Source of the DNA: Ulva prolifera
Taxonomy: Eukaryota; Chlorophyta; Ulvophyceae; Ulvales; Ulvaceae
Direction: 5' to 3'
Assembly (NCBI GenBank): GCA_023078555.1
Contig: CM041204.1
Span: 592,923-656,922 of the forward strand
DNA length: 64,000 bases
The notes under the pieces were generated by a model. It had not been told where the DNA came from, ran no database searches, and saw nothing but the letters and a program-made list of their open reading frames with translations. Below, piece after piece: positions 12,801 to 25,700 of this stretch. A program made the position numbers and the translations under genes. Position 1 is the first letter of the stretch. Every line of letters starts with the position of its first letter.

Positions 12801-15679
12801 ACAAGCTTGATGCGAACGGGCCGCAGCAGCAGTGGCGACGAGGGTGTGCATCGACCAGGGACCGGCCAGCACGAGGACATGGCGGGCAGCGCCCAGCTCG
12901 GAGCAGGAAACCAAACCTGTTAATATGTCGTTGATAGATGTTGTGCCATAGCATGTGCAGAGGCGTGCAGTGCCACAGATAGTATGACTTGCATACATAC
13001 AGGTGGGAAATACCTCCCCGTACAGTGCTGCGAAGGATGCGGCTCTATACCGCAGAAAAACAGCCCCTCGGCGCAGCGAAAGGCACAGCAAACTATTAAT
13101 TGTAGTTGCATGGACTCACGACCATACACCGCAGCGAAAATGCAATAAATAGTGCAGTAAATAACGCTGTCTATACTGCGGTCAATAACACAGCAAATAC
13201 TGCAGCCACTGTCATACGCAAAACTACCTTCGAGTATATGGCAGGCAACAGCAGGCTTACGGCAGGCAACAGCTAATGGAGTATGGTGGCCAGAATGAGC
13301 GCCATCTAACATTCAAAGCTACGAGGTGCATCAACTTCACAGAAGGAAGCAGGAAATACCTTCTATACAGCGCTGCGGGAGGTGCGGCTCTATACCGCAG
13401 CAGACACAACGCCTCGGCGCGGGACAAGTCACAGCAGACATCTAATGACAGCTACTTGCTGTTGCGAATTAGCTGTGAGAGTATCCGGTAGCTGGCAAGC
13501 TGTTCCTAATTCGGCGTCGAATACCGTCCGGCATACCGCCTATACCGCCATGCAGGACAAAGCACAAAGTCAATGACAGCAACATCAAATTTAACAGCGA
13601 AAAAGATGTATGCAATCGTCTTGAAAGTATGTAAACGCTGGGAAAGTCTCGGGACGTTTGGCACTGGTGGCCATTTGGCCATTGGTAGAGGCGCGGAGTA
13701 TTTGGCTCAAAGCGGGTATATCCGGTGTATGTAAAGTTCACTTCCTGGCTGTGCATGGGCACTGATGTGTACTGCTCGGTTGAAGGAAAGTTTAAAACCG
13801 CTCTCACATTGGTGGTTTGGCCTTGCTCATTGAGGACGTGGGCATCAGAGCTGCAGACTGGTTGTTATGCCATTCAGAACGATGCACACAGTGCTTGGAG
13901 TGTGAGCCTGTCAAGGTGTGTGTAACAAAGTTTGCATGGGGGTGGAAGTAGGCATTAGAGTTGGCATGCTGGGGCTGCAGCACATTCCTGCTGTCTCCTG
14001 TATCGAGGCATTGCCATTCCACAGCCAGCCAGTGGCAGTGCCCAGCTTTGACAGGGCTGCTTAAGGGACTGGACGGGTTCTGCAAATCTGCAAATGGAGG
14101 TGTTAGGAGCGCCATGCAGGCGACTGGTGCATGTGTGTCACGCCCAGATGGTTCATACCAACGGTGGTGCGCACATTGGTGAATGCCGGGAGAACCCCAC
14201 AGGATTGAAAGAACTCAACGAACTGCAGCTGCTAGGCCTCGCAAAATCGAACGTGCGGTGCTATAGCCATGTGTACTGCCGATAAAGCGTCTGGGCAAGC
14301 ACGCGTGCTACAGGCGCGCACATCTGGGTGAGAGTGCAATTCTGCGTTCGAGTCCAGCAAGCGCTCTTGACAGGTTCTGAAAGTGGTTTAACTGCCGTTG
14401 CTATGTGGACAGATTACAGCTGTATACAGTCGCAACGCAGTGCGCAGCTAGCAACGGCCTCGATCGATCGTGCAATTCACACCTGAAGGTGCCAGCAATA
14501 AAGGCGCTACCGATATATGGCAGGGTCTATCCATACCTAGATGTAGATCAATATTTTTCGTGCTTTGTTAGCTTGGGAGCTAAGGAGTCTGTCCGCGAGC
14601 TGCAGTGGACACACACCACAGTCGGCGAGCCAAGGACACACCGATCGAAGAAAACCAGCGCCTCTGAATCGCACTGATAATTTGGTGCTTCTATCTGCGA
14701 ACACTTTGCCTACTTAGTGGGCCATCACTGAAATTGACCCAGGTGTGTGCTCGGCTGCGCTACGCCCAACGTCCATCCGGTCGCTGCAGTGACACAATAT
14801 CCAGTCCACGGCGGATCTGAAGTCCTGGGCTCTGAAGCTTTGGGGCTTCCTGCGCAAGTGACAGTGCCACAGCGTCGGCCATTGCCGCCGCGGCTGCGTA
14901 GTACTGGTCGCCTACGGCTCGTGCCAGTCCTGCCGCCCGGTCAAAAGCTCCAGAGCCTCATCCGGCACGAACTGTAGACTACGTGGCTGATCTGGAATTA
15001 CTGCTACCCCTCTGTGCATTCACGGCACACAACCATCGCTGTTGAGTGATGATGGGACCGGTATCTCTCGAGATGCTGCATGCAGCAGCCTGCACCTCGC
15101 ATGCACGCCTACACCTCCTGCATCTGCACACGCTCCGAGAAGGTCCGCACACAAACACGAAACTGTGCACCATCCACGGCCTACCTATCATGTACTCATG
15201 TACTTGCAGCAAGCATATGCTAGGTGAAGCCAACATGCAGAGGAAGAAGCCGTCCATCTTGTGAAGAACCATGCACAGTTCCTTGGCTTCAATTCACGGG
15301 CACAGATATCCCACAGGAGATCATAAAGCATGTACCTGCAGAGACGCATACAGTCCATGCTGTACTGCCGCCTAGGAACAGTAGTCCCAACCGGCGCAGG
15401 CAACCGGCGTAGCCAGCCTGTGCAGCACGTGCTGAACATACGAATGGCACCTTGCACGGTCCACAGAGCGTGGCCCACATGCATGCACACAGACAAGGCA
15501 CACCTGCAACCCCACCAGCAGGACACGGACGCAGTGGCCAGGTCACCTTCTAGTCACCGGCGCAAACGTCGACACAAGTGTGCAGGTGACCGGGAAGCCG
15601 GGCTCGCCGCGCGCCAGCTCTAGACCTCGAGATCCAGGCCTGCCCCACCACTTGCTCGACCTCGAGGGTTCGCCCGGCC
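9862..15679. other. Intergenic between divergent genes
   Basis: About 5.8 kb between the starts of the aldo/keto reductase gene (minus) and the gene at 15680 (plus), so it should hold both promoters. I found no TATA box or other element I would defend. The only peptide-like frame is at 11476-11781. A tRNA-like TTCGAGTCC near 14347 has no matching stems. Confidence 0.4.
11476..11781 (-). CDS. Hypothetical Gln/Ala-rich open frame
   Basis: An open frame of 101 codons whose second half is low-complexity and helix-like: FEQMQAQLQAHVARGQAQ, then AAHAIESMPAAQRAAILAVM and a C-terminal AQREDLLKAMGFW. The region may contain a 48-bp GT-AG intron (GTATGT ... CAACAG) dividing the frame in phase 0, which leaves the frame open either way. 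A second minus-strand frame just upstream (stop at 11879) contains QMAAQLDTQLWKFTEQQMSF and might be an earlier exon or a diverged repeat of the same unit. I do not recognise it. Confidence 0.25.
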   Translation of the reverse strand: MNHKQVDSAEADEQTRNSTRIWVCVICVSDTLGVTLQQLCHYRFEQMQAQLQAHVARGQAQDAIPSAAHAIESMPAAQRAAILAVMPDAQREDLLKAMGFW

Positions 15680-17646
15680 ATGTCAATGCTGCACATCCCG
15701 ACACGTTACGCCCCCCTCTTCAACCGCGGCGCCGCGTGGGGGGCCCTCCTGCTACGTATGCTGCACCTGGCGTGTGTGGCAATGATGCTGTGCCGGGTCC
15801 CCACTGCAAGTGCGTTGGGGGCTTCTGCCGCAACCGACATGGTGCAGGGGGCTCGCGTCCGCACAGCTGCAGACGGCCGCACAGGCAGTCTGCTCCTGCC
15901 TCCTGGCGTGGCTGCAGGGGCGGCGATCATGCATGCGTCGCCGTCTGGCAGCCGCACCCTCGTCCACGATGAAGGCTGCACCCGCCCCTCGTATGCCTCC
16001 CGCGATGTGTTATATACCTGAAGAACTGCCAATGCCCCTGCATGTCACCTGTTGAGCAGTGTCGCTCCGGTGGACCGAACAGAGGCGTTCCCCGCAAATT
16101 TAAAATCGATCCGTGTCTCTGCCGCGGCCGCAGTTGTTCTGATACGCAACCTCGCAGGCACCCCCCGGCCCCCATACACAAGGTCATCGGAATCTACACG
16201 TGTTGCCTGCTCTGCGGTGCATGCAGCATGTACCCCAACAGGTTTCTGACACCTGTGGGTGATCAATCATCCGAAAGGCGCTCTGCGGTGCTGCAGGTGC
16301 ATGGCGGACTGCAACGACTGCACCATTGCCGACGGCGACGATGTCGGCCACTGCCAGCGCCGGGGCCGCTACTTCAACTGCCTGCCCTTGCGTGGCTCCG
16401 GCGGCACCACGCAGCCCGCGCCCGCCGCCCCCGGCGCCCTCCCGGACACCGCCACATTCGTTGGAGACCCTGATTCTGTTGGCAACCGCGGCATCAGCTT
16501 TGCCGATGCAGAGGCTGAGTGCGGCACCTGCGATTCATTTCGTGCTCTGTGCAAACGTTCTGGGTCAGATTTGCGTGCTCTGAATAGAGTCCTGCTGCCA
16601 TGCTACATGTGTGTACACTCTCAAACAGAACGGCGTGGTGCCATGTGCATCCGCAGCCGACACGAGTGATGATGGGACACAGCCGAGCACGCACGCGCAC
16701 TGTTCAGGCGTGCACGCATGCGTGCGTACGCAGTGCCAGTGGTATCGGTTCGTTGGGCCCCGCCACATAGGACAATTCCCAATATTAAGACTTAATATCT
16801 GCATGGTAGCCCTGAAAATTCGGCAGTTTTGTGACCCAGCACCGCTGTGCAGGAGGCCGTGGCGCTCGTACGCCGGCGTCCCGATGCTGGCGTCCCTGCG
16901 CACGGAGTTCCCCGCCTCCGGCGAGTGGTGCATTTCGGTGGGCCTGAGCTATGACGCGGACGTGCGGGACGGCGACGAGGTGGTGCCGTACAGCGCCTTT
17001 GCGAACCTCATCAACGACTGCGAGCAGCGGGTGACGTTCCTGCTGGTTGCGGCGGACGGGGGCTTCCTGCTGCATGCGGCCGAGAGCCGGGGCGAGGCCC
17101 TGGGGAGGACCACCGGCTGGTGCGCCTCTTTACAATTGCGAACATTCAAGTATATTGTCTGGATCGTTGCCCCAACAAAGACGCTAGACAACCCAACATG
17201 CTGTGCCTGCATCTGCATCAGTTGGGCGTTGGGCCTGATAACAGAGAGAAACGTTTTTTTTGTAAATGTCAAGGTAGATAGACTCGCGTCATGCGATCCA
17301 ACACTGCTGCGCCGGCCCACGCAGCCTGTGCCTGTGCAGGTACCTGGCAGCACATGTATTTTATGACTCTGACACGAACGACGATGGATCTGTGAAAGTA
17401 TTCTTCCACGCCGACAGGGGCAACGCCGGCCTGTGGCAGCTAGAGCAGTCTGCCGGCAACACCCTGCTGGCGTACCGCAGGCCCTCGAGCTTCGAACTCC
17501 CAAGCCTCCCGCAAGCAGAAGATGGGGACGACGATACGCAGTGGTACCTGGGCATCTCGGGGGAGAGGGACGAGCAGTCGTTGAACCTGGCCATGTACAC
17601 TTCACGGGACAGGGCACTGCCGTTGACGTTTGCGGCCGAGGTGTGA
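15680..17646 (+). CDS. Uncharacterised four-exon protein, 368 aa, putative signal peptide
   Basis: Exons 15680-15990, 16297-16518, 16853-17119 and 17340-17646. Every intron is GT-AG and phase 2, with donors GTATGC, GTGCGG and GTGCGC. The joined frame is 1107 nt ending in TGA. Residues about 17-45 are hydrophobic (AAWGALLLRMLHLACVAMML, then small residues), consistent with a signal peptide or N-terminal anchor. The second exon is Cys-rich (CMADCNDCTIADGDDVGHCQ, YFNC) and then Pro/Ala-rich. The third and fourth exons match the gene at 1-862 and carry FLLVAADGGFLLHAAESR and LWQLEQSAGNTLLAY, a beta-strand-like pattern. A secreted or membrane-anchored protein is the simplest reading. I know no family for it. 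The first of two near ATGs was taken as the start. Confidence 0.65.
16772..16826. repeat. Short interspersed repeat, copy 1
   Basis: About 55 bases inside the second intron of the 15680-17646 gene resemble 33851-33904 just beyond gene C. Shared blocks are CAATTCC, AATATT, TAAT, TCTG, TGG, AGCCCTG and AAAT in the same order and spacing. Shorter relatives of the first block (ATTCCAATATTAAT) occur near 4665 and 26687. Confidence 0.4.
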
Positions 17647-19759
17647 GCGTATGGCTGTGTACACCTCGCGATCAGGCGCAACTGTGAGCAGCCGTGCGTG
17701 TGGTCAGCTCCGGGCCCAGAAGGCACAGTGGTGGAGTACAGACCGGGGATGCCAGCACACGCTGGCCTCCAGAACACGGTCTTTCTCTGTTTCCTTCTTT
17801 GACTGGATTCGCCGCCTGGCACCCCCGTGCCAGGGGCAGCGAGCATCGCCGCCCGGGCACTTTGACCACCCGCATATGGTGAAACAACAAGTCAGAGTGC
17901 GTTGCCTGTTGGTCTGCAGCATTTTGGCGCGCTTCCCGGACGGGGGGTTCTTGGCTTAGCCGTGATAGATGATCAGGGGGTTTAGGGTCTTTGCACATTC
18001 ATGTACAGGCCGCGATGTTGATCAGTGCGGCTGTCGGGCAGACACCCAACGTTGAGAGCCAGCCTGACAGCCGCACTGGCTTTGACCTTGGCCACCAAAT
18101 GAGCAATGCAGTAAAAAAAACAGTGCTTCTGCAGTAGTATTTTGCAGTACAAAAAATCAGACCACAGGGAAGACATGGCAGTAGCCTTCTGCATAATCTA
18201 TTGTGGCCGCTCGCGGGGGCTTGCTGTTTTGTGCACTGAAACAGGGACATCGTATGAGGGCAATTGAATATGGGAGGTCTGTTTAAAATTTTCTTGAGTT
18301 TCGTCAGCACGTTGCCAATGCTGAGTGTCATGACAAGCAATCCCGCGATGTTGCTCGCAATGACTTTGTACGCCTTATGGATATCCTCGTTGGTCATGGA
18401 CCCGGTGCCACCACCGATTCTGTGAGGGCCCCAGGGATCAGTAGAAAGCTGACTTGCTCCTGTTAACAGGTTTGCTATGAGGACAAAGCTGGTGCACTCA
18501 AGCTCTGTATAGATCTTATATGATCTTCGAGAAGATGTTTTGCAGGCATCGCAATGCCGCCAGCGCAATAGAACTATTCATGTCAGCACTGCCGTCACAG
18601 ATAGACCAATCTCGGCTCACCCCAATCGCTCTGGCGCAGCGTCTGTAGAGATCCTCTTGAGCTCATGGCGCACTGGGGGCATGTCCGCTGTGGCTTGAGA
18701 GGCCCAGCTGTGTGCGTTGATGACCCTGAGCGTGCTGATCGAGTAGATGATCTGGCGACAGGCCTTTTCTTGAGCTGCTCGCGGTGCCACTAGTACCTGC
18801 CGACCTCTGGCGCCAAAGCGCCTTGATTTATTGCAACACCCCCCGACTGAAGGCCCGAAGCTCCGAGTCACCGCCTCTCATGCACGCACATCTTGGCTAC
18901 GGCTCGGACTCACAAACTGGAGTCTGTAGATATGTATGCACCGGTGGCCATGTCGGCCGTGCCTGGCCGCTGCAATTTAAATGTGGCATAGAATGGGCAT
19001 AGAATGGCCATTCTAGATGGGCATGCCACATTCGCGGGAGCGCTCGCTAGACTCCATTCTATGCCACATTCGTGAATGTTGTGCACATTCTAGGACATGC
19101 TCCACAGAAGTACGATTGTTTCGGCCAGGCGGTTTGTGTGATGCGCTTTTCCAATGACTATGGCTTGCACCTCGAGATTCGCCGCAGCACTTCTCGATGC
19201 ATGTGGCCTCAGCCTCCGGCATGTCGACCGGGGCCCCGCGCGCGACGCAAATCTTACGAGGTGAGGTACAGGAAAACCACGACATCGATGGATCGAGGAC
19301 ACACGATTTCTGAGATCTCCCGCTACATGAACTCTCTGTGGAAGCGGACGGCACCTCACCGTGGCAACGGTGCCCGCTGCACAACCGTCATGCGACATAA
19401 TCTTTGGGTCAGCTGCATTCAGAGGATGAGGTGCTGTGGGCGTGCTGACCAACGCCGGTCGCGATTTGTGTCACCTGAGGCCATGACTCCGTACTGACAC
19501 GACATGCGGAAAGCTGCCTGTGCATCTGCCCGAGGTACTGAGTTAGAGCATTTGTTTACATACCTTGCCCAGAACGCTGTCTTGCCAGCAGTTCCAGTCA
19601 ATAACGCTCAGCGTTGAGGCGGTGCTGCTTGGTGCTGCCTATCGTCGGTCTTCCCCCACACTCGGTGCTAGACAGCCGCGTTGAGTCTTCCCTTCCTGAT
19701 CCCTACCCGTCTATCTTGCGTATTCATCGGGATTCCGGCTGTGTTGCTGCTCGTCCGGG
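17647..19759. other. Intergenic, no supported gene
   Basis: About 2.1 kb between two plus-strand genes. On the minus strand 18871-17999 has two adjacent open frames with peptide-like stretches (SISTLRVINAHSWASQ and ASNIAGLLVMTLSIGNVLTK, the latter like a membrane helix), but I could not find a splice pair that keeps frame. The inverted repeat at 18980-19070 lies here. Confidence 0.4.
18980..19070. repeat. Inverted repeat with 17-bp perfect arms
   Basis: AATGTGGCATAGAATGG at 18980-18996 is the reverse complement of 19054-19070, with a 57-base loop. The loop repeats pieces of the arms (GCATAGAATGGCCATTCTA, GCATGCCACATTC). This could be a small foldback element or the end of a larger repeat. 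Confidence 0.6.
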
Positions 19760-22700
19760 ATGGCGAACATGCTAGCCAACGAGGATAGTGACGCTGGAGA
19801 CCCATACAAGCTTCATCACAAGCTTGATGACTCAGCTCAGCTTGCTGAAATCATGATTGGGGCGGATGGGATGCTTCATCTGCAAGGCCACGCGGATGTG
19901 CTCAAGGAAGACGTCGTGTCGAGGAGCAGCGTCTTGAAGAATGCGGCCAAGACTGCAGGAAGCGGGTCCAAACAGCATCTACCTGTTGGCACAAACACAG
20001 TGCTTCTTTGGCTGTCTGTGGTGAAGGAAGATGACAGGCAGCTTGAAAGCCTGTCTGCGATACAATTTGCAAGAGTGCTCACGGTACGCACCCACAATCT
20101 GGCAGTCATAGATGTCTGTGATGCCTTCACCTTCGTCCAAGTTGTATTGCCTTGCGGAGTGGCTATGCACTATCCCCGGAATCGATGTGCACGGCACGGC
20201 TAATGTCGCTGATCAGGCAGCTTGCCGGCACGATCGCCTCACATCAACGTTCGGCGTGGCTTTAGAGATTGGCCTTTCCGCAGGAGACCCTGCATAGCAC
20301 CTCTATGATGATAATCGTGCCCGTCATCGCTCCGAGGTGAAACATGTCTTGCGAATGTAAGCGGGCACGCGCTGACTGAGGCCGTGCAGCGGCATACATC
20401 CTCGGCGCTGCGCCGTCTCATGTTGCACGCACCGAAAATGAACCTGTCATTAAATATAGCAGATGTGTATCCAATCTCGTGCAAATGTGGCGTTCCGCAT
20501 GCCGTGCTGCACCACATGCCGTACGAAAACCGTCCTTCTGAATTACGCCCGGATGAACTTGCAAGGTAGTTTGCTGGCTGAATGGTATCGATTCATTTCC
20601 TAGTTGCCTTTGTCGCTCAGCTGGGAGTTTAAGCCAGATGTCGCCAGGTGGCTCTGTCACTGGCCGACGATTGGTGCAAAGCTCTGACTACTGTATGTAC
20701 CACAGCAGCATGCTGCGCAAAATAGACCCGGCAGCCAACGACCTGCCCATACCTTGAGCACTAGCATATCATCAGCTGCATTTCGCTGGGCAAGTGTGGT
20801 TTGAGAGGCTGCACAGCGGGCAGCATGGCCAGGTCTCTGCTGATCAGCACTATCTCCGTGACGCCGTGTGATGCGGATCGCCAGGCACAGACAGTGACAT
20901 CAGGCATGCAATTGCGCCTGCCCTAGCAAGGAAAGCCCTGCCGCTACCCCAAGGACTGCCCAACACCACGGCACTGCCTTGAAACATGGCGCCGACCCAC
21001 TGAAATCCCACCGACTCACCGCAACACATGCAGCCAACGAGCTCACTCATGAGCGCCACCAGTCCACCAGCAGACCCACACCCATGCATGCACCGCAATG
21101 CACAGCTTCACACGGACAGCCACACACTCGAGCCCTGGTGTAGTCAGCGTGTGAGCGTGTGGTGCTGTCCTCCCCGTATTGTGCATGCTTCCTGCGGTGC
21201 TACCTGCCCCTCCGAACGTGTCCTTTTCCCAGAAATCCACGCGCTAGACATGGCCTCTCCACTGCCCAACATGCCGAAAAGGTATGCATCCACAGGCGGC
21301 CATGCCCAGGAGGCGGACCACGCCGTCTTGATGCAACGGCCCCGGGTCCTGTGGCTGCTTTGGCCTGTTCCGCAATTTTGCGGCCATTAGGGCCCAGTGA
21401 GTAATTACGTTCTTTGCCACCTGTGTGCCGTCAGACTGAGGCCTCACTAGGCGATCGATGCGGACAATGGCATGCTTGTTGTGAAGTAGTTGTCTGTGAC
21501 AGGGCTCGTGGTGTAGTCGGCTCTGGCAGTGCCCATGCATGCGTGTGAGGCCGTCATGGCACCCATGCCTGGCTGTGCAAACTCCACACATTCGCATTGT
21601 CCAATGAGCTGGAGGTGTTGCGGAGGTGCATTTGCGTGCCTCTGCATGCATTGCTCACATTTGCGGGCGGCGTGATGTGCTTTATCTCGTTATCTTATTT
21701 CGTGTCGGTTTTCTGGGCCCTGGACGATTCTTCCAGTCTCAGTCATTCTCGCTTTAGAGGACTGAATATCAGGGAACTTGCGACCTGGTTCGGTGTTGGT
21801 TGCTTGACTCACGTATTCGTCTGATGAGGCCCTTTGGCAAGGCCGCAACATGTGATGCCGGTCCGTGATGTTCATGTAATATATACAGCATCAACCAGTG
21901 AACTTTCTACCTCAGTATACAATGGGCATCTTATCCACATGCGTACCCTGGTGGACACCCTTGGAAAACGCTGAGCATTGTCTCCATTGAAAACATATGA
22001 AAACAGGATGATGTATACATCATCCTGTTAGCTGTATGAATTCATACTGTGCATGCATGAAAGTCATGCAGACCATGTGGCTTCACGCATGCCATGTGCA
22101 TGCACAACACTGACGCGCTGTGCACAGCCAGAGGCCACCGTGGCCAGCATCAACCAGTCCATTTTTTGCCCCAGATACTACACAGCCACAATCAACCACC
22201 TGTTGCAGTTTGCCTCATTTCATGATAGTTGCCCTGACACCTGATTGCATCATCTCTCAGCCAGTGCTCTCAAGCAAACACATGGACCACAAGGAGGCTT
22301 CATTGGCATGACAGGTGTAGACAATGGTCATGCATGAGCTCCACTGACTCAGTTTGTGGCTGTGCACTGCAGACAAAAGAGTCGTGCAGAGGCAGTATAC
22401 AGCCACAGACTTCTGTGCCTGCCGAACTTGTGCTCCCGCATGCGTCCGTGAATTTCGTGGTGTCATTCCCTTTTCTGCACCGCCACTGCGCGGGTACTGG
22501 GAGGCAGCCCCTAGCCGCTGTTCTGCACTGTGCAGGGAGATGACCGCCCAACGTCGATACCGTCAAAACATGTCGGGACAGCCACAGGTGCACTGTATCA
22601 TGCTGTTTCGTCAGGATCTGTTGCCGTGCACAAACCATGTCCACTGCCAGGGACTGTTGCAGGACCCTAACATCCTGCTGCACAGGCCATGCTCTGCCCG

Positions 22701-25700
22701 AATCGCGCTCTCGGATTCATCAGGGAGGCTGTGCCCCGAATGCCCCGGCACTGCTGCAGGCGGTGGAGGCGATGGAGGACGACACGACCCTCCGCGAGAT
22801 CTGCGCGGCGCAGCGTGACCGCGTCGTCGCCGCCACAGCCACCCCCGTCGCCGCGCCCCGCGTGTCCCCCTACGCTCGCATCCCCCTCTCCGGCTCCCTC
22901 GGCTCCCTGCGCCGCCTCGCCCCCAGCTCCCGCGGCCGCGACACGCTGCAGCGCTCTGCAAGCCTCAGGTCAGATACGGACGGCCCGCCGGTGCACAAGG
23001 GGGCGGGGGCGGCGCGGGGCGCGTCGGGGAGCGTCGCGCGGGAGGTGCCGGCAGGCAAGCCGCCAGGGTGGGCGAGCCGCCTGCTATGCTGCGGCGGGCA
23101 TGGTGTGGCTCTGCGCGGTCAAGGCTTTGCCGCGATGCACGCTCATGCGTTACAGCGTGCGCCGTGGCGCCGTATCCCGTTGCTTGTTGTAGCAGATGTG
23201 TGCTGCTTGCTGTGGCTTTTGTGGCAGCCTCAGCCTGTGCTGGTGCCTGTGGACGGTCTCTGCAACTGGTGGAACTACAACCCAACTTGAGGTGTTGGAC
23301 TCGGACTCAGGCTGACACCAGGTGATCGTGTGCCAGAAGCAGCAAGCCCCGCCCCTGCCAAGCCCAGTTGACTCTCACCTATGCCCTAGCAGGGTCCTGA
23401 CTGATGTCACTGGACAGCCATACGGTTCAGGACAGGCTCGATCCAACATCGATCTGGCGGAAATCTCCGCGGCGTACATGCGGCGCTGCTTGGGCTCGGA
23501 GTAGGTCCCGCACCTGTAGCAAGCGTACCTGGACTGCGTGGCTACGTAGCGGTTTTTTGCAGCCATGTACTGAGCAGTATGGTGTTGTGCAGTGGCAGGC
23601 GAGGTGGACGGTGACACGCGGCTCGAGAGGGTTGTGACCACCGGCAGCGGCGGCACGCGCAGCGGCAGCCTGCACAAGCAGCCGACCTTCAACTCGGCCG
23701 CCTCCGGCCACACCGGCCGCTTCCGAGCCGCGGCAGATGCCGCAGCCGCCGCGGGGGGCGGGGACGCCGGCGGGGAGCGGCATTTTGAAGGCGGCGGGGA
23801 GGCGCCGCTGCTGTGGCTGGAGCAGGTGGGCCCCGCACTCTGCCACGAACCATGAATCATGGGTCTTGACACATACATCCTCTCAGTGTGATAGAAGGAC
23901 AACACCAGTGAGGCAGGTACCACCGCAGGCCACACATAGGGGCGCCGCACACGCACGCAACCACCGGCACGCAACAGGCCAGCACGCTTTGTCAGTGTGT
24001 CAGGCACTGCGTGGGCCACATGCGGATTCAAATTGGCTGAACTTGCCGTACGCACGGTGCATGTGAACACACGCCTGTCCCTCGAGATCCAGCGGCTGAA
24101 TGACTCACCCTGATCCATGCCACACCACAAATCACGGTCCTTTCGAGCTGGCCTGTTCGATATCCCTCTGAATGCCCGACCATGGCCACCCTGCAACGGT
24201 TTGAGCAATTCCCTCGTGCAGGTCGTCGCCCACATATCACCAGACCTCGCCCTCCGCCTCTTCCAGCCCGCCTTCGCCTCCCTCCTCTTGCCCCGGCCCA
24301 CCGCCGAGCCCCCCCGCGCCGACCTCCCGCTACACCTCCGTCTCCACGTCGCCCATGCAGCCCTCCCCCGCGTCCTCTCCGCCGGAGACTTCACTGCCAC
24401 CCTCACCTCCGCCCCCCGCGGCGCCTTTGCCGCCGCCGTCCTCCCGCAGCTCCAGGACGTCTCCTCCGTCACCCTCCAGGTCGACGCATTTGATGGCTCC
24501 GAGGCCACGCTGCGCGACGCCATGCATGCCGCGTGTGGCCTGCCGCAGCTGCGGGACCTCCGCCTCTCACTCCTCAACCGCGACGCATGCATTACACCCC
24601 CGGACCTCCACCACATGGCCGGCGCGCTCACCCTCGCGTCGTCGCTGAGGTCTTTCGCCATGCATGCCGGCTGCGCTGCGGACGACGCGGCGGCGGCTGC
24701 GTTCTCCGCCGCGCTGTGCCGCCTGCCGGCGATCACGGAGATCGAACTCACCGGTGCGGCCGCGAGGTCGCTTGCGGCCGCGCTGTCCGGCCAGCTCAGC
24801 AGCCTCTCCACGCTGCAGGCGCTCCACATCGATGACAAGGACGTGTCAGATGCATGCGTGGTGCACCTCGTGCGCGCCGCCGCAGCCCTCCCCGGCCTCA
24901 CCTCCCTCCACCTCGATGCCGAGGGCCACGTCGACCTCCCGAGGGAACGGTTCTGCGGCGGCCGCCGCACGCGGCAGCTCATCGGCGCCGTCGCGTGTGC
25001 GACGCTGCTGCAGGCGCTCAGCCTGTACGGCCCGATCGCCGAGGGCCGCTCGCTGCATGCATGGTGCGGCCTCGGCGGGGAGCTTGCCGACATCGGCGCG
25101 CGCTTTGCGCAGCTCACCCGTCTCGAGCTGATTGGCAGCGTGAGCTGCAACCAGCTTCACGGCGTGACGACTTTCATCTCGGGTCTGACCCGTCTCCGCG
25201 CGCTCCACATCGAGACGGGTGAGAACTACTGCGGGGATGGCTGGGAGGATGATGCGATCGGCAGCTTCACCGGCGCGCTGTCAGCGCTGACTCAGCTCAC
25301 TGCAATCGGGCTGACCGGGCCGGACGTTGCGGCGACGGACACGCCGAAGATCCTCCGTGTGCTCGGGCGGAGGACAGGTATGAAGAAGCTGAGCATCGTC
25401 GGCGGCGAGAAGGGCACGGCGCGGGAACTCGCGGCGATGATCGCGTCGTGTTGCCCGGGGCTCGAGGACCTGACGCTCGAGTGTGATCGCGCAGTGCAGC
25501 AGCTGCACGGCTGCCGGGGTTACGCCGGGCTGCTTGCGCAGCTGACGCAGCTGCCGCGGCTTGCGTCGCTGTGCGTGATCATGCGCGGCAGGCTGGCCGC
25601 GGACTCCGAGGCCGACATGCTCTCGCTCGGGTTGCGGCGGCTCACACAGGTGCAGGAGCTGCTTCTCGGTGTGAGCGTGAGCACCGCTGCCGTTCTGCAG

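Noticed and set aside
14335..14370. tRNA-like TTCGAGTCC box
   Set aside because: The flanking bases do not pair as a T stem and no D arm or acceptor stem fits.
17999..18871. Minus-strand frames with a membrane-helix-like segment
   Set aside because: Two frames overlap, and the obvious donor and acceptor differ in phase. No motif is recognised.
24117..24221. Extension of the gene A LRR frame upstream of 24222
   Set aside because: The frame is open, but the acceptor at 24219-24221 and the homologous start in B, C and D show that this stretch is intron.
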